The position numbers and the translations under genes were made by a program. The notes under the pieces are model-generated. The model had not been told where the DNA came from. It saw only the letters and a program-made list of their open reading frames with translations, and made no database searches. 64,000 bases of DNA from Rhizobium sp. BT03 (lineage in GTDB: Bacteria > Pseudomonadota > Alphaproteobacteria > Rhizobiales > Rhizobiaceae). Of the stretch, positions 37,729 through 46,338 are shown one piece after another. The stretch is from the NCBI RefSeq assembly GCF_030053155.1, contig NZ_CP125640.1:496001-560000 (forward strand), given 5' to 3'. Numbering within the stretch: the first letter of the stretch is position 1; each line of letters begins with the position of its first letter.

Positions 37729-38070
37729 ACGCCAAGGACGTAGACGTCATTCCCGGCCCCGCCCTGCAGCACATGCCCGGGCACCGCCGAGACCAGCAGG
37801 TCGTCATAGGCCGAGCCGATCGCCTTCTCGATGCTGGCATAGGTGTCGCCTTCAGCATCGCCGCCGCTGCCCGTACCGGTCCAGAAGCTGACGGTCACCG
37901 CAGCCGTCGAGGTCGAGTAGTCCACCGTGTCGACGCCGGCGCCGCCATCCAATCGGTCTGCCCCTGCGCCGCCGATGAGGATGTCGTTGCCTCCGAGGCC
38001 GGAGATCTGATCATCTCCGGTCGTGCCATTCAAAGTATCGTTACCTGCCGTTCCCGTAATGACTGCCATT

Positions 38071-38538
38071 TTAGCCCCCTGGCGATTCAAATGTTGAAAG
38101 AAATGATGTTGTTCGTCCCGACACACATGCTCGACGTGGTCGCTGAGCGGGTTCATGAAATAAGGGAGGACCGTTCGATCGCCCTGCGAATGAAAACCTC
38201 CGTGGGCCAGTAAGAGCTTGAGATCGCGAAGCCTTTACCGTTCGTTTTGAATCGTCTGAAATCCCAGCAAACGCGCGTTTTGTCAGCGCACCATCAACCA
38301 CCGCAGCCATGCGTGGCATCAGGCGCTCGCGAATGATCTCAAGAAAGAGTCCTGTCGTGCGGAGGAGCACGGCGGTCAGGGTCGGAACGCTTTTGCCCGG
38401 CATCACCCGATGGTAGATCTCGATCATGAAAATCGGCGTGTTGAGCGCCAACATATTGATTAGACACGAGAAGAGAAACACGCCCCCTGAAGCGGCAAGG
38501 CAACTCCGATACTCCTGAGGCTGCTTTCTACCCAGCAC
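38071..38538 (-). pseudogene. Truncated type I secretion ABC transporter (PrsD-like) fragment
   Basis: A 155-codon frame starting at GTG 38538 with a GAGAGG ribosome site. The first 90 residues match the N-terminal transmembrane start of type I secretion ATPases: GGVFLFSCLINMLALNTPIF, MIEIYHRVMPGKSVPTLTAV and EIIRERLMPRMAAVVDGAL. About ten residues appear missing after PTLTAVLL. Resemblance ends near residue 95 and the rest (SRSQALTGPRRFSFAGRSNG) looks like random coding. The whole ATPase domain is absent, so it cannot power secretion. The frame stops at TAA, one base before the RTX ATG. Confidence 0.75.
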
Positions 38539-38886
38539 TGCATCCCTCTCGCCGCTTATAACTCCCCACGAGATCGTTAGGACGACAGGAATTCAGGCGC
38601 AACTTTTAATTTAAAATCTTGACATATGGCGAAGCCTATGCCCGCCATAGTATTAAACGTTGGAAGCAAATGTCGATAAAATATCTATTTATGATTGAAT
38701 TCAGCCTCTTAAATAACATTCAAATTCAATAAAAAGAAATTCGAATAGCTGCAATCGAGTCATCTCCCAGAAATTATTCCACAACATTTCAGAGCATGAG
38801 CCGCAGCCTCAGAAAGCGCCAGCGCCAACGAACGACGCATTGGAATTGCGACGGCAAGACGGGCGGAACTATTTTTCTCGCAGGAG
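38539..38886. other. AT-rich intergenic region between LuxR and the secretion fragment
   Basis: A 348-bp non-coding stretch markedly richer in A+T (especially 38600-38770) than its surroundings. It contains an 8-bp inverted pair ATTGAATT (38694-38701) and AATTCAAT (38723-38730) and a TTGACA-like box at 38618-38623 on the plus strand. No gene is supported. It may hold the promoter for the RTX locus or be a scar of horizontal transfer. Confidence 0.4.
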
Positions 38887-39642
38887 CTATTTCACAATGG
38901 CCGAAGTCGGAATGATGCCTAGTGCAACTGCGAGATAGCCGGCGTGACGCGGCCCACGCGCATCGAGTTTTTCTGTAACGGAATTCAAGGCTGATCGCAC
39001 GGCGGTGCCCGAAACCGAACGCATATCGCCAATCTGTTTGATTTCATAGCCGGCAACGTAGAGCGCCAGATAGTCCGTTTCCTTGACGGTCAATGCGGAA
39101 ACGCGAGAAGGTTGCGCTGCCGATTTCACCTCGATCTCCGCTGTCCGGAGCTGAATGGCTTTGCCAATCTGAATGAGCGATGGCAGAGCACAGCCCTTGA
39201 ACGTCGCCCAATCGTCCCCCTCAAGATTTGATGTGACGCTGAACAGCGCCCGCCCGGCCTGGGCATCGACAAGAGGTATGGAGACGCCATTATTGCCGAC
39301 GCCATGGCGCTCGGCTTCTGCGAAGAAGGACGCGGTTTCCTTCGACACAGACCTCAAATGGCTCCAGTCTAACGGTTGAGATGCTCTGCGTGCGGCGATC
39401 TCGATGGGGTCGGTGCGAAGGTAATTTTTCGACTGATAGAGTTTCTTCCACCTGTCGGAATAGGTTTCTGCAACGAGCCGTTCATTGGTCACCCGGCCCG
39501 GAATGAAAAGAGCTTGATAGGCAAGATTGGCAGCCCCGACCAATGCGCGCAGCTGATGGACAATTGCCGAGAGATGGCCAATTTCATGGAGGTTGCGGAT
39601 GCAGTGGAATGCTTCCTGCAGGATACGCTGGTCGACAGACAT
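38887..39642 (-). CDS. LuxR-family solo regulator (autoinducer-binding type)
   Basis: A 251-residue regulator. The N-terminal half resembles an autoinducer-binding domain: RWKKLYQSKNYLRTDPIEIA near residue 66 and QPLDWSHL near 90 show the W-x-Y-x-x-x-D-P and W features of acyl-homoserine-lactone pockets. The C-terminal HTH (residues about 185-245) reads LTVKETDYLALYVAGYEIKQ, IGDMRSVSGTAVRSALNSVT and EKLDARGPRHAGYLAVALG. It is recognisable but divergent: the usual TVxxHLxN is AVRSALNS. No luxI homologue is present, so it is a solo. It is co-directional with the RTX locus 349 bases downstream. Confidence 0.82.
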   Translation of the reverse strand: MSVDQRILQEAFHCIRNLHEIGHLSAIVHQLRALVGAANLAYQALFIPGRVTNERLVAETYSDRWKKLYQSKNYLRTDPIEIAARRASQPLDWSHLRSVSKETASFFAEAERHGVGNNGVSIPLVDAQAGRALFSVTSNLEGDDWATFKGCALPSLIQIGKAIQLRTAEIEVKSAAQPSRVSALTVKETDYLALYVAGYEIKQIGDMRSVSGTAVRSALNSVTEKLDARGPRHAGYLAVALGIIPTSAIVK

Positions 39643-39888
39643 TTTCTTCCGAAATCAATATTTCTAATCAGCAGCAGACCGACGCGGCCCGCATGCTTTT
39701 GATATACATTCATTACAACGAGGATTTTACAGTGTGGGTTGTATTTATCCAGTCTGCATTATTGCGATGCAGAATTGACATTGTCAGGCGACACCGCGGA
39801 GGGAATCTCAAGCACCCGGACAGCGGTCCATCCAGCACTGCCAATCATAAGATTCCCATGCACCCTGCGATGACGCATTCATCACGCG

Positions 39889-41091
39889 TCACTCGTGCCG
39901 CAGCGCCTCGATCGGGTTCAGCTGCGCAGCCCGTCTTGCCGGGAAATAGCCGAAGATCATGCCGATGGCGGCGGAGAAGAGGAAGGCGACGGCGACCATC
40001 ATTGGGCTGAAGACGAAGGGGACTTTCAGGAGCGTCACAGCCACCAGACCGAGGCTCAGGCCGAGAGCGATGCCGGTGATGCCGCCGAAGAGCGAGAGCG
40101 CCACTGCTTCGACCAGGAACTGGGTGAGCACCTGGTTTTCCAGCGCGCCGATCGCCAGGCGAATGCCGATCTCGCGGGTTCGTTCAGTGACGGAGACCAG
40201 CATGATGTTCATGATGCCGATGCCGCCGACGAGCAGGCTGATGGCGGCGACGGCGCCGAGCAGGCCGGTCAAGAGCGTCGTCGTGCCGGTCATCGCCTCG
40301 GCGATCTGCGTCATGTCGTTGACATTGAAATCGTCCTGCCGGCCGGGGATGATCTTGCGGCGCTCACGCAGCAGGTTTTCGACGTCGGCCTGCACCTTGG
40401 CGGTGGAGACGCCGTCGCGCGCCGAGATGATGATCTGCGGCACGTTGCTGTTGCCGCTGATGCGCCGCTGGAACACCTTGACCGGCATGATGACGACATC
40501 GTCCTGATCGGTGCCCATGCCGGACTGGCCGCGCTTGGCGAGCACGCCGATAACCGGGCATGAGACCTTGCCGACGCGGATCTGCTGGCCGATCGGGTCG
40601 GCGGCGCCGAAGAGCTGCGAGCGCACCGTCTCGCCGATGATGCAGCGGGACTGGCCGCGCTCCTCGGCGGGGGTGAAAGTGCGGCCGAGCGCCAGGTTCC
40701 AGTCCTGCGCGACGAAATAGTCGTTGGTGGTGCCGGAAACGCTGGTCGAATGGTTCTGGCCGCCTGAGATGACCGTTGCTGTCGACTGGTTGAGCGGCGC
40801 CACGGCCCTCAACCCGCTGATCTGGTCGCGGATGGCGGCGACGTCCTTGACGCTGAAGCGCTTGGCCTCGGAGCTCGCCCGGCCGGGGCCGAACTGGCCG
40901 GGACGGACGAACAGCATATTGGTGCCGAGCCGCGACAATTCGGTCGAGACCTGCGCGGTCGTGCCGTTGCCGATCGTTACCAGCGCGATGACGGCTGCAA
41001 CGCCGATGACGACGCCGAGCACGGTCAGGAACGAGCGCAGCATGTTGCGGCTGATGGCGCGCAGAGCCAGCTTCAGCGTCTCAAACAACAT
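39889..41091 (-). CDS. MacB-like ABC transporter permease (FtsX-type)
   Basis: A 400-residue inner-membrane protein. One N-terminal helix (residues about 18-42, [20 protein letters not shown]), a large periplasmic MacB_PCD domain (about 45-270), then three C-terminal helices of the FtsX domain. The last segments include [20 protein letters not shown] followed by [12 protein letters not shown], the FtsX signature. It ends [11 protein letters not shown], as most MacB permeases do. ATG 41091 has GGAGGG before it and overlaps the ATPase end by 11 bases. Unlike E. coli MacB, permease and ATPase are separate proteins. Confidence 0.92.
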   Translation of the reverse strand: MLFETLKLALRAISRNMLRSFLTVLGVVIGVAAVIALVTIGNGTTAQVSTELSRLGTNMLFVRPGQFGPGRASSEAKRFSVKDVAAIRDQISGLRAVAPLNQSTATVISGGQNHSTSVSGTTNDYFVAQDWNLALGRTFTPAEERGQSRCIIGETVRSQLFGAADPIGQQIRVGKVSCPVIGVLAKRGQSGMGTDQDDVVIMPVKVFQRRISGNSNVPQIIISARDGVSTAKVQADVENLLRERRKIIPGRQDDFNVNDMTQIAEAMTGTTTLLTGLLGAVAAISLLVGGIGIMNIMLVSVTERTREIGIRLAIGALENQVLTQFLVEAVALSLFGGITGIALGLSLGLVAVTLLKVPFVFSPMMVAVAFLFSAAIGMIFGYFPARRAAQLNPIEALRHE

Positions 41092-41797
41092 GATCCGCCC
41101 TCCTCCGGTGCTCGACCTCGGTCTCCAGCTTGCCGTCGACGAATCTGAGCAGCCGCTGGGCATAGGCGGCGATATCGGGCTCGTGCGTGACCATGACGAT
41201 GGTGATGCCCTGCTCGCGGTTCAGCCGGGTCATCAGATCCATGATCTCGATGCTGGTTTTCGTGTCGAGATTGCCTGTGGGTTCGTCGGCCAGCAGCAGC
41301 GCCGGTTCAGTGACGATGGCGCGGGCGATGGCGACGCGCTGCTGCTGGCCGCCCGATAGTTCCTGGGTCTTGTGATGTTCGCGGCCGGAGAGGCCGACCA
41401 GCGCCAGGGCTTCGCGCGCCCGTTCACGGCGCTCGCGCACCGCCATGCCGCGATAGATCAGCGGCAATTCGACGTTCTCGACCGCCGAGGTGCGCGACAA
41501 CAGGTTGAAGCCCTGGAACACGAAGCCAAGCAAATGGCGGCGTAAGAGCGTCAGCTGGCCGCGGTCGAAGCCGCCGGTCGGAATGCCTTCGAAGATGTAG
41601 TCGCCCGACGTCGGCACGTCGAGGCAGCCGAGGATGTTCATCGCCGTCGACTTGCCCGAGCCCGACGGGCCCATGATCGCGACGAATTCATGGGCGTTGA
41701 TGGCAAGGTCGACATGGTCGAGCGCGCGGATGGCCGCCTCGCCCTCGCCGTAAACTTTCGAGACCTGCCTGAATTCGATGAGCGGCGGGCTTGCCAT
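41081..41797 (-). CDS. MacB-like ABC transporter ATPase
   Basis: A 238-residue ATPase of the LolD/MacB group. Walker A is [20 protein letters not shown] near residue 41, the signature is [20 protein letters not shown] and Walker [15 protein letters not shown]. The motif [20 protein letters not shown] is typical of this group. It lies between the membrane-fusion protein gene, 12 bases upstream, and the permease, so the three genes form a single transcription unit. Confidence 0.93.
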   Translation of the reverse strand: MASPPLIEFRQVSKVYGEGEAAIRALDHVDLAINAHEFVAIMGPSGSGKSTAMNILGCLDVPTSGDYIFEGIPTGGFDRGQLTLLRRHLLGFVFQGFNLLSRTSAVENVELPLIYRGMAVRERRERAREALALVGLSGREHHKTQELSGGQQQRVAIARAIVTEPALLLADEPTGNLDTKTSIEIMDLMTRLNREQGITIVMVTHEPDIAAYAQRLLRFVDGKLETEVEHRRRADHVV

Positions 41798-41809
41798 CCG
41801 TCTCTCCGC

Positions 41810-43105
41810 CTAGTTCGCACGCGTTGTGGCGTCGGTCACCAATGCGTCACCTTCCTTGAGCTCACCGGAGACGACCTGGGTGAACTGGCCGTCGGATGAG
41901 CCGACCTGGATGACGACAGGCGTGGGCCGGCCGCCGTGCAGCACCCAGACGCGGCGCTGAGCGCCCGTCAGCGCCTGACCGGAATTGCCGCCGCCGCGCT
42001 GGCGCGGCGGACCGAAGATGCCGAAAATACCGCGGCCGCGCCGTTCGGCCTGCGGGGGCGCATAACGCAGCGCCGTGTTCGGCACCATCAGCGTATCCTT
42101 GACGGCCTCGACGGTGACGTCGGCGGTCGCCGTCATGCCGGGGCGCAGCAGGAGATCGGCATTGTCGACGGAGAGGACCGCCTTATAGGTCACAACATTG
42201 TTGACCACTTCGGAGGCGAAGCGGATCTGCTCGATCTCGGCTGGGAAGCTCCGGTCTGGATAGGCGTCGACAGAAAATTTCGCCTTCTGGCCGACGGCGA
42301 TCTGGCCGACATCGGCCTCGTCGACATCGACCTGCAGCTCCATCTTCTTCAAGTCGCCGGCGATGGTGAACAGGATCGGCGCCGAAAGCGAGGCTGCGAC
42401 CGTCGCACCCGGATTGACGGCGCGGGTGAGGATCACGCCGTCGATCGGCGAGACGATCTTCGCCTTGGCGAGATTGACCTCGGCAAGCTGCAGGTCGGCT
42501 TCCGAAGCGAGCACCTCGGCTTCGTTGATCTGTTTGGCGGCGACGGCGGAATCATATTTGTAAGTGGCGTCATCGAGGCTCTGCTGGGTGGAGACATTGC
42601 TCCGGACCAAGCTCTTCAGCCGCTCGAGCGAGGTGCTTGCCGACTGCAGATCGGCATTGGCCTTGGCGACGTTCGCCTTGGCCGAATTCAGCTTGGCGCG
42701 CGAACTCTTCACATCGGCCTCAAGCTTGTTGGTGTCGAGCAGCGCCAGCACGTCGCCTGCTTTGATCGTGCTGTTGTAATCGACATTGACGTCGCGGACC
42801 GTGCCGGAAAGCTCGCTCGATATATCGACCTGCTCGGTCGGCTGCACCGAGCCGGTGGCGGTGACGAGCACCGTCAGATCGCCGCGTTTTGCCGGCTGGG
42901 TGGCATAGCTCACTTCGCTTTGCCCGCGGCCCATATAGAAATAGGCGGCGACGGCTGCTGAAGCAACGAGGATCAACAGGATGAACAGCCGCCCGCGCCA
43001 ACGGCTGCGCTTGTCCTGCCGTCCCGATGCGGCAAGCACCGCCGCGAGGTCGGACGCGCCGCTTGTCTGTGCCGCGGTCTTCTTGCCGGTTCCGGTATCG
43101 TTCAT
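41810..43105 (-). CDS. MacA-like periplasmic adaptor (membrane fusion protein)
   Basis: A 431-residue inner-membrane-anchored adaptor. A single helix is at about residues 40-60 (GRLFILLILVASAAVAAYFY). The rest is periplasmic: lipoyl half-motif SSELSGTVRDVNVDYNSTIK, a coiled-coil hairpin (about 135-215, with KANADLQSASTSLERLKSLV), the second lipoyl half KIVSPIDGVILTRAVNPGAT, and a barrel domain with ILFTIAGDLKKMELQVDVDE. It would link the ABC pair to an outer-membrane TolC-type channel not encoded here. The substrate is unknown: drugs, lipids or small peptides are possible. Confidence 0.92.
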   Translation of the reverse strand: MNDTGTGKKTAAQTSGASDLAAVLAASGRQDKRSRWRGRLFILLILVASAAVAAYFYMGRGQSEVSYATQPAKRGDLTVLVTATGSVQPTEQVDISSELSGTVRDVNVDYNSTIKAGDVLALLDTNKLEADVKSSRAKLNSAKANVAKANADLQSASTSLERLKSLVRSNVSTQQSLDDATYKYDSAVAAKQINEAEVLASEADLQLAEVNLAKAKIVSPIDGVILTRAVNPGATVAASLSAPILFTIAGDLKKMELQVDVDEADVGQIAVGQKAKFSVDAYPDRSFPAEIEQIRFASEVVNNVVTYKAVLSVDNADLLLRPGMTATADVTVEAVKDTLMVPNTALRYAPPQAERRGRGIFGIFGPPRQRGGGNSGQALTGAQRRVWVLHGGRPTPVVIQVGSSDGQFTQVVSGELKEGDALVTDATTRAN

Positions 43106-43263
43106 GTCATCCTCGATCAGTCAGCGGCTGCCTTGGCCCCGCAGTAAAATAATCACAGCGCAGATGAACCGGGCATTAGCGTTGCCGCCGAAGTGGCACG
43201 GAATTGCGGATGGGAGAAATGAAATATTGGTAAGAAAAGTCAAGTTTTGGCGCGGAGCGCTCG

Positions 43264-43638
43264 TCAGCCGGCATCCTCGGCATATTGGCCAGCACCCGGC
43301 AGCGGATGCAACCAGCGCTCGCGCCGCTTGATCCAGACTTCATGATCCGGCGCAAGGTCGCTCGGCGGGCTATCGAGCGAACCGAGGCGAATTTCCACCG
43401 CCTCCTCCTGCAGGCAGAAAAGCCTGCCGCCGCAGGCGGGGCAGAAGCTGCGGCCGGCGAAAGTGGCGATCTCGCCGCTGTGGGAAAAAGCCAGGCGCGG
43501 CCAGACCGCGAAGAAGACGAAGGCGGAGCCGCTCGATTTGCGGCAATCGGCGCAGTGGCAAAGGCCGACGCGAAGCGGCTCGCCTTCGACGCGATAGTCG
43601 ACTGCCCCGCACAGGCAGCTTCCCGTCCGGATCCGCAT
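43264..43638 (-). CDS. GFA/CENP-V family zinc protein
   Basis: A 124-residue protein of the glutathione-dependent formaldehyde-activating (GFA) fold. The zinc ligands are visible: GSCLCGAVDY (CxC), GLCHCADCRKSSGSAF (CxCxxC) and SFCPACGGRLF (CxxC). The family often has structural or S-hydroxymethylglutathione-binding roles, but most members lack an assigned reaction. It starts eight bases after the stop of the 69-residue gene upstream, so the two are a pair. Confidence 0.85.
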   Translation of the reverse strand: MRIRTGSCLCGAVDYRVEGEPLRVGLCHCADCRKSSGSAFVFFAVWPRLAFSHSGEIATFAGRSFCPACGGRLFCLQEEAVEIRLGSLDSPPSDLAPDHEVWIKRRERWLHPLPGAGQYAEDAG

Positions 43639-43646
43639 AGCGGTCG

Positions 43647-43856
43647 TCAGGCGTCGAGACTGGTGAGCAGTCCCGGCGGGCGGCGCTTGGCCGCCATCAG
43701 CAGATCGAGTTCGGTGGCGGATGGGCCGAACTTGTCGTAGAGGCGTTTTGCCTCCTTGTCATCCAACCGGTATTTCCTGGCAAATTCGCCGATACTGTAG
43801 GGGCGGCCACGCAACACTCTTCGCGCCGGGGTCGCCGTATTCGGTGCGTCGGTCAT
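43647..43856 (-). CDS. Small conserved-looking protein of unknown function
   Basis: A 69-residue soluble protein. It has a basic N-terminal stretch (ATPARRVLRGRPYSIGEFAR) and a predicted helical centre (KYRLDDKEAKRLYDKFGPSA) that loosely resembles DUF3606-type proteins. A strong AAAGGAGAAACCC ribosome site precedes ATG 43856, and the gene sits eight bases before the GFA gene in the same direction, both supporting real translation. It may be a small DNA- or protein-binding factor, but no function can be given. Confidence 0.65.
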   Translation of the reverse strand: MTDAPNTATPARRVLRGRPYSIGEFARKYRLDDKEAKRLYDKFGPSATELDLLMAAKRRPPGLLTSLDA

Positions 43857-44230
43857 GGGTTTCTCCTTTCATTCCATGCCCTCTAAGTTAGAGCGATGGG
43901 GTCGATTGGAAAGAGCCGACGAGCTGGAGCGGGCTTCCGGCGTAGATCGATCGGGCTGATCGCGGAACCTTCCTGCCGCCAGACGCATTGTCAAATCGAG
44001 GTTGCGGGCCGCGCCAAGCGGACGCGGCGGCGCCGGAGAACATCGGGATTTTTCCGCTTTCTCCCGATGGCCAACGAAACGGCAGGCGAGCTCCCTACCC
44101 GCCCGGTCCGCTTCCTCATCTCCTCATTTCGAGACGAGATCACGAAATATTAAAATGTGGAACGCATGCGCTGGAGCGAGGTTTTTCTTTCGAGGTCGAC
44201 GTGGCCTCGTTCAAACCCAAGGAGAACCGA

Positions 44231-44413
44231 ATGGCAAACCAAGGTGGAACCCATGAACAGCACGTCAAAGCCGGGCAGCAGAGTCACAAGAGCGACGCCA
44301 ATGCCCGCAGCTCCTCTTCAGGTGGCCGCGACGCGCAGTCCAGCGGATCCCGCGGCGGCAGCCATGAACAGCATGTAAAAGCTGGTCAACAGAGCCATAA
44401 GAACAGCCACTAA
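44231..44413 (+). CDS. Small repeat protein with duplicated HEQHVKAGQQSHK motif
   Basis: A 60-residue hydrophilic protein without hydrophobic segments. It holds two near-identical 16-residue repeats: GGTHEQHVKAGQQSHK (residues 5-20) and GGSHEQHVKAGQQSHK (42-57). A Ser/Gly/Asp-rich linker separates them. The repeats differ at nine synonymous sites but by only one Thr/Ser change, so selection keeps the peptide. It has an AAGGAGAA ribosome site and its own terminator. It recalls small KGG-type stress proteins of bacteria but is not identical to that motif. A stress-related or disordered protective role is a guess. Confidence 0.75.
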   Translation: MANQGGTHEQHVKAGQQSHKSDANARSSSSGGRDAQSSGSRGGSHEQHVKAGQQSHKNSH

Positions 44414-44436
44414 GGCTGTCCTGAGATGAATATTCG

Positions 44437-44467
44437 GCCCGCGCCTCCATTTCGGCGCGGGCTTTTT
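44437..44467 (+). terminator. Rho-independent terminator of the small repeat-protein gene
   Basis: GCCCGCGCC (44437-44445) and GGCGCGGGC (44454-44462) form a 9-bp stem with an 8-base loop, followed by five T. It lies 23 bases after the stop. Confidence 0.93.
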
Positions 44468-44502
44468 AAATACACGACGCTCGCATCGCCAGCCGCATAG
44501 CC

Positions 44503-45090
44503 CTATTCCGACCCACCGGGGTCCGGCCGATCTTGCGTCAATCTCGCTCGTAGTTCCCGAAGAGTCCGAGCTGAAATTGCGCTAATTGCCACTAGCATCA
44601 GAGACCCGACAAAATTCAGAGAGTAAATGACTGAGAAGTTGAAGTTCTTTCCACCAAGCATAATTTCAATGAAGTAACACTTTGAAATAGTACAGGCGGC
44701 TGTAATAGGAAATGAAATAACTATTACCCAATAAAATGCGTAAACAAGTGCAATAAAATATAAATTCCACAATTCCTTTTTAAGAGAAAATTCATCCATG
44801 GCGATTAAGGGCAAATCGCCTCGCAACTTCTTTTCGATAGTATATATCCCCACAAAACACACCATTGTCGCAATCTGCCCCATGAATATGATGAAACGCA
44901 GATCGTATTTGTGCAAAAACATTAGCGAAATTGCAGCAATAATTCCCAATGGAAATAGATAAGCCGCGACAAAACGCTCTCCCGTCATCTCTCTCCGATG
45001 CACGAGAGCTGTGGTAGTCACATAAGCCGACCATATGGTGGCTACGATCGGAATGGGGCCAATAACCCACGGCACGCCAATAGACGGCAT
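44503..45090 (-). CDS. Orphan AT-rich integral membrane protein
   Basis: A 195-residue protein with about five hydrophobic helices (residues near 8-28, 42-58, 66-84, 108-128 and 150-170). Segments such as AAYLFPLGIIAAISLMFLHK and VIYSLNFVGSLMLVAISAI are clear. The C-terminus is charged (RTLRELRARLTQDRPDPGGS). I recognise no family. The gene is far richer in A+T than its neighbours and uses codons such as ATA and AAT freely, suggesting recent acquisition. ATG 45090 has a GGGGGA ribosome site. It has no operon partner: 140 bases separate it from the CUT1 importer's last gene. Confidence 0.7.
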   Translation of the reverse strand: MPSIGVPWVIGPIPIVATIWSAYVTTTALVHRREMTGERFVAAYLFPLGIIAAISLMFLHKYDLRFIIFMGQIATMVCFVGIYTIEKKLRGDLPLIAMDEFSLKKELWNLYFIALVYAFYWVIVISFPITAACTISKCYFIEIMLGGKNFNFSVIYSLNFVGSLMLVAISAISARTLRELRARLTQDRPDPGGSE

Positions 45091-45230
45091 AAAGTCCCCC
45101 AGAGATACCCTAACAGTATTCTATCAACTCAGAGATTTATCAACGACCAACCTTTGTTAGCGCATCTACGGCTCAATAAGCTTGAGGAAGCCTTGAGGCG
45201 AATGTTCGTTTGAGGGTCATTTCCTGCCCG

Positions 45231-46310
45231 TCAAGACAGACGCCGGCCGTCCTCACCAAAGAGGTGCAGCACGGCGGGGTCGAGACGGAGCGGCAGGTTG
45301 TCGCCGGATTTCATTTGCTGCTGGCCGGCGAAGACCGCGATCAGTTTCTTGCCGGCCGCTTCGGTGTGGACGACGGTTTCGGAGCCCAGTTCCTCGACAA
45401 GGGTGACCCGCGTGTCCAACTGGCCTGCGGCGGCCGCATCGGCCAGGGTGATGTGTTGCGGGCGGATGCCGATGCTGACCCTCTCGCCCGTCGGGTGTGT
45501 CTCCCCGGCAGTGACCGAAATGCGATGGCCGCCGACGGTTTCGACCTCGGCAAAACCGTTCTCGTGGCCGACGATCGAGCCTTCCAGGAAATTCATATGC
45601 GGGGCGCCGATGAAGCCGGCGACGAAGCGGTTGGCCGGCTTGTTGTAAAGTTCCAACGGCGTTCCCACCTGCTCGATCCGACCGCCTCTCAGCACGACGA
45701 TGCGGTTTGCCAGCGTCATCGCCTCGACCTGATCATGGGTGACGTAGATCATCGTCGCCTTCAGGCGGGCGTGAAGGGCGGCGAGTTCGGCGCGCATGCT
45801 CACTCTCAGCTCGGCGTCGAGATTGGAGAGCGGCTCGTCGAGCAGGAAGGCATCAGGCCGGCGGACGATGGCGCGGCCGATTGCGACGCGCTGGCGCTGG
45901 CCGCCGGAAAGCTGGCCCGGGCGGCGCTGCAGGAAGGGCTCGATCTCCAGCATGCGGGCGGCATCGGTGATGCGGGCCTCGATCTCGGCCTTGGCCACCT
46001 TGGTATTCTCCAGGCCGAAGGCCAGATTTTCCCGCACGCTCATATGCGGATAGAGCGCATAGGACTGGAAGACCATTGCGAGGCCGCGGTCGGCGGCGCC
46101 GATCTCGGTGACATCCGTGCCGTCGATAGCGATGCTGCCGCCTGTTGGCTTATCGAGGCCGGCGATGAGGCGTAGCAGCGTCGATTTTCCGCAACCGGAG
46201 GGGCCGACGAAGGCGACGAACTCGCCGTCCTTGACCTCAAGCGAGACATCGCGGATGACCTCGACGGAGCCGAAATTCTTGACGATGTTTCTGAGCTCGA
46301 GCCCGCTCAT
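45231..46310 (-). CDS. CUT1 sugar ABC transporter ATPase (UgpC/MalK-like)
   Basis: A 359-residue ATPase. Walker [21 protein letters not shown] is near residue 36, the signature [20 protein letters not shown] near 133, Walker [16 protein letters not shown] near 153 and the H-loop YVTHDQVEAMTLA near 190. The C-terminal TOBE/MalK regulatory domain is present (residues about 240-359, VSIGIRPQHITLAD). It is the last gene of an operon and follows the second permease by 28 bases, with an AGGAG site. It may also serve other CUT1 systems. Confidence 0.93.
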   Translation of the reverse strand: MSGLELRNIVKNFGSVEVIRDVSLEVKDGEFVAFVGPSGCGKSTLLRLIAGLDKPTGGSIAIDGTDVTEIGAADRGLAMVFQSYALYPHMSVRENLAFGLENTKVAKAEIEARITDAARMLEIEPFLQRRPGQLSGGQRQRVAIGRAIVRRPDAFLLDEPLSNLDAELRVSMRAELAALHARLKATMIYVTHDQVEAMTLANRIVVLRGGRIEQVGTPLELYNKPANRFVAGFIGAPHMNFLEGSIVGHENGFAEVETVGGHRISVTAGETHPTGERVSIGIRPQHITLADAAAAGQLDTRVTLVEELGSETVVHTEAAGKKLIAVFAGQQQMKSGDNLPLRLDPAVLHLFGEDGRRLS

Positions 46311-46338
46311 GCACTCTCCTGTATTTTTGTAGCCTGGC

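Larger units (their letters stand above)
33815..38069 (-). pseudogene. Large RTX-type calcium-binding repeat protein, interrupted by a frameshift
   Basis: The coding region would give about 1417 residues if one base were removed. The first frame runs from ATG 38069 (MAVITGTAGNDTLNG); the second resumes at 34912 and ends at 33815. The break lies at seven consecutive G on the coding strand (34884-34890): with six, the reading is NVITGGIGNDTLIGGAG, an exact fit to neighbouring repeats. The protein consists of six modules of about 220 residues. Each holds GGxGxDxL nonapeptides (for example LIGGTGADQLDGGAGIDTAS) and a beta-rich piece with NVERLTYTGT. The C-terminus (ATVILQDWYAGANSIEFFYL) is a typical type I secretion end. 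There is no signal peptide. Calcium-dependent folding after export is inferred. Confidence 0.8.

Noticed and set aside
36391..38069. Long tandem repeats considered as a CRISPR array
   Set aside because: The units are 669 bp, in frame, and encode RTX modules; there are no short repeats with variable spacers.
38694..38730. Inverted pair ATTGAATT/AATTCAAT as a terminator of the LuxR gene
   Set aside because: The T-run lies on the wrong side of the hairpin for minus-strand transcription and the loop is 21 bases long.
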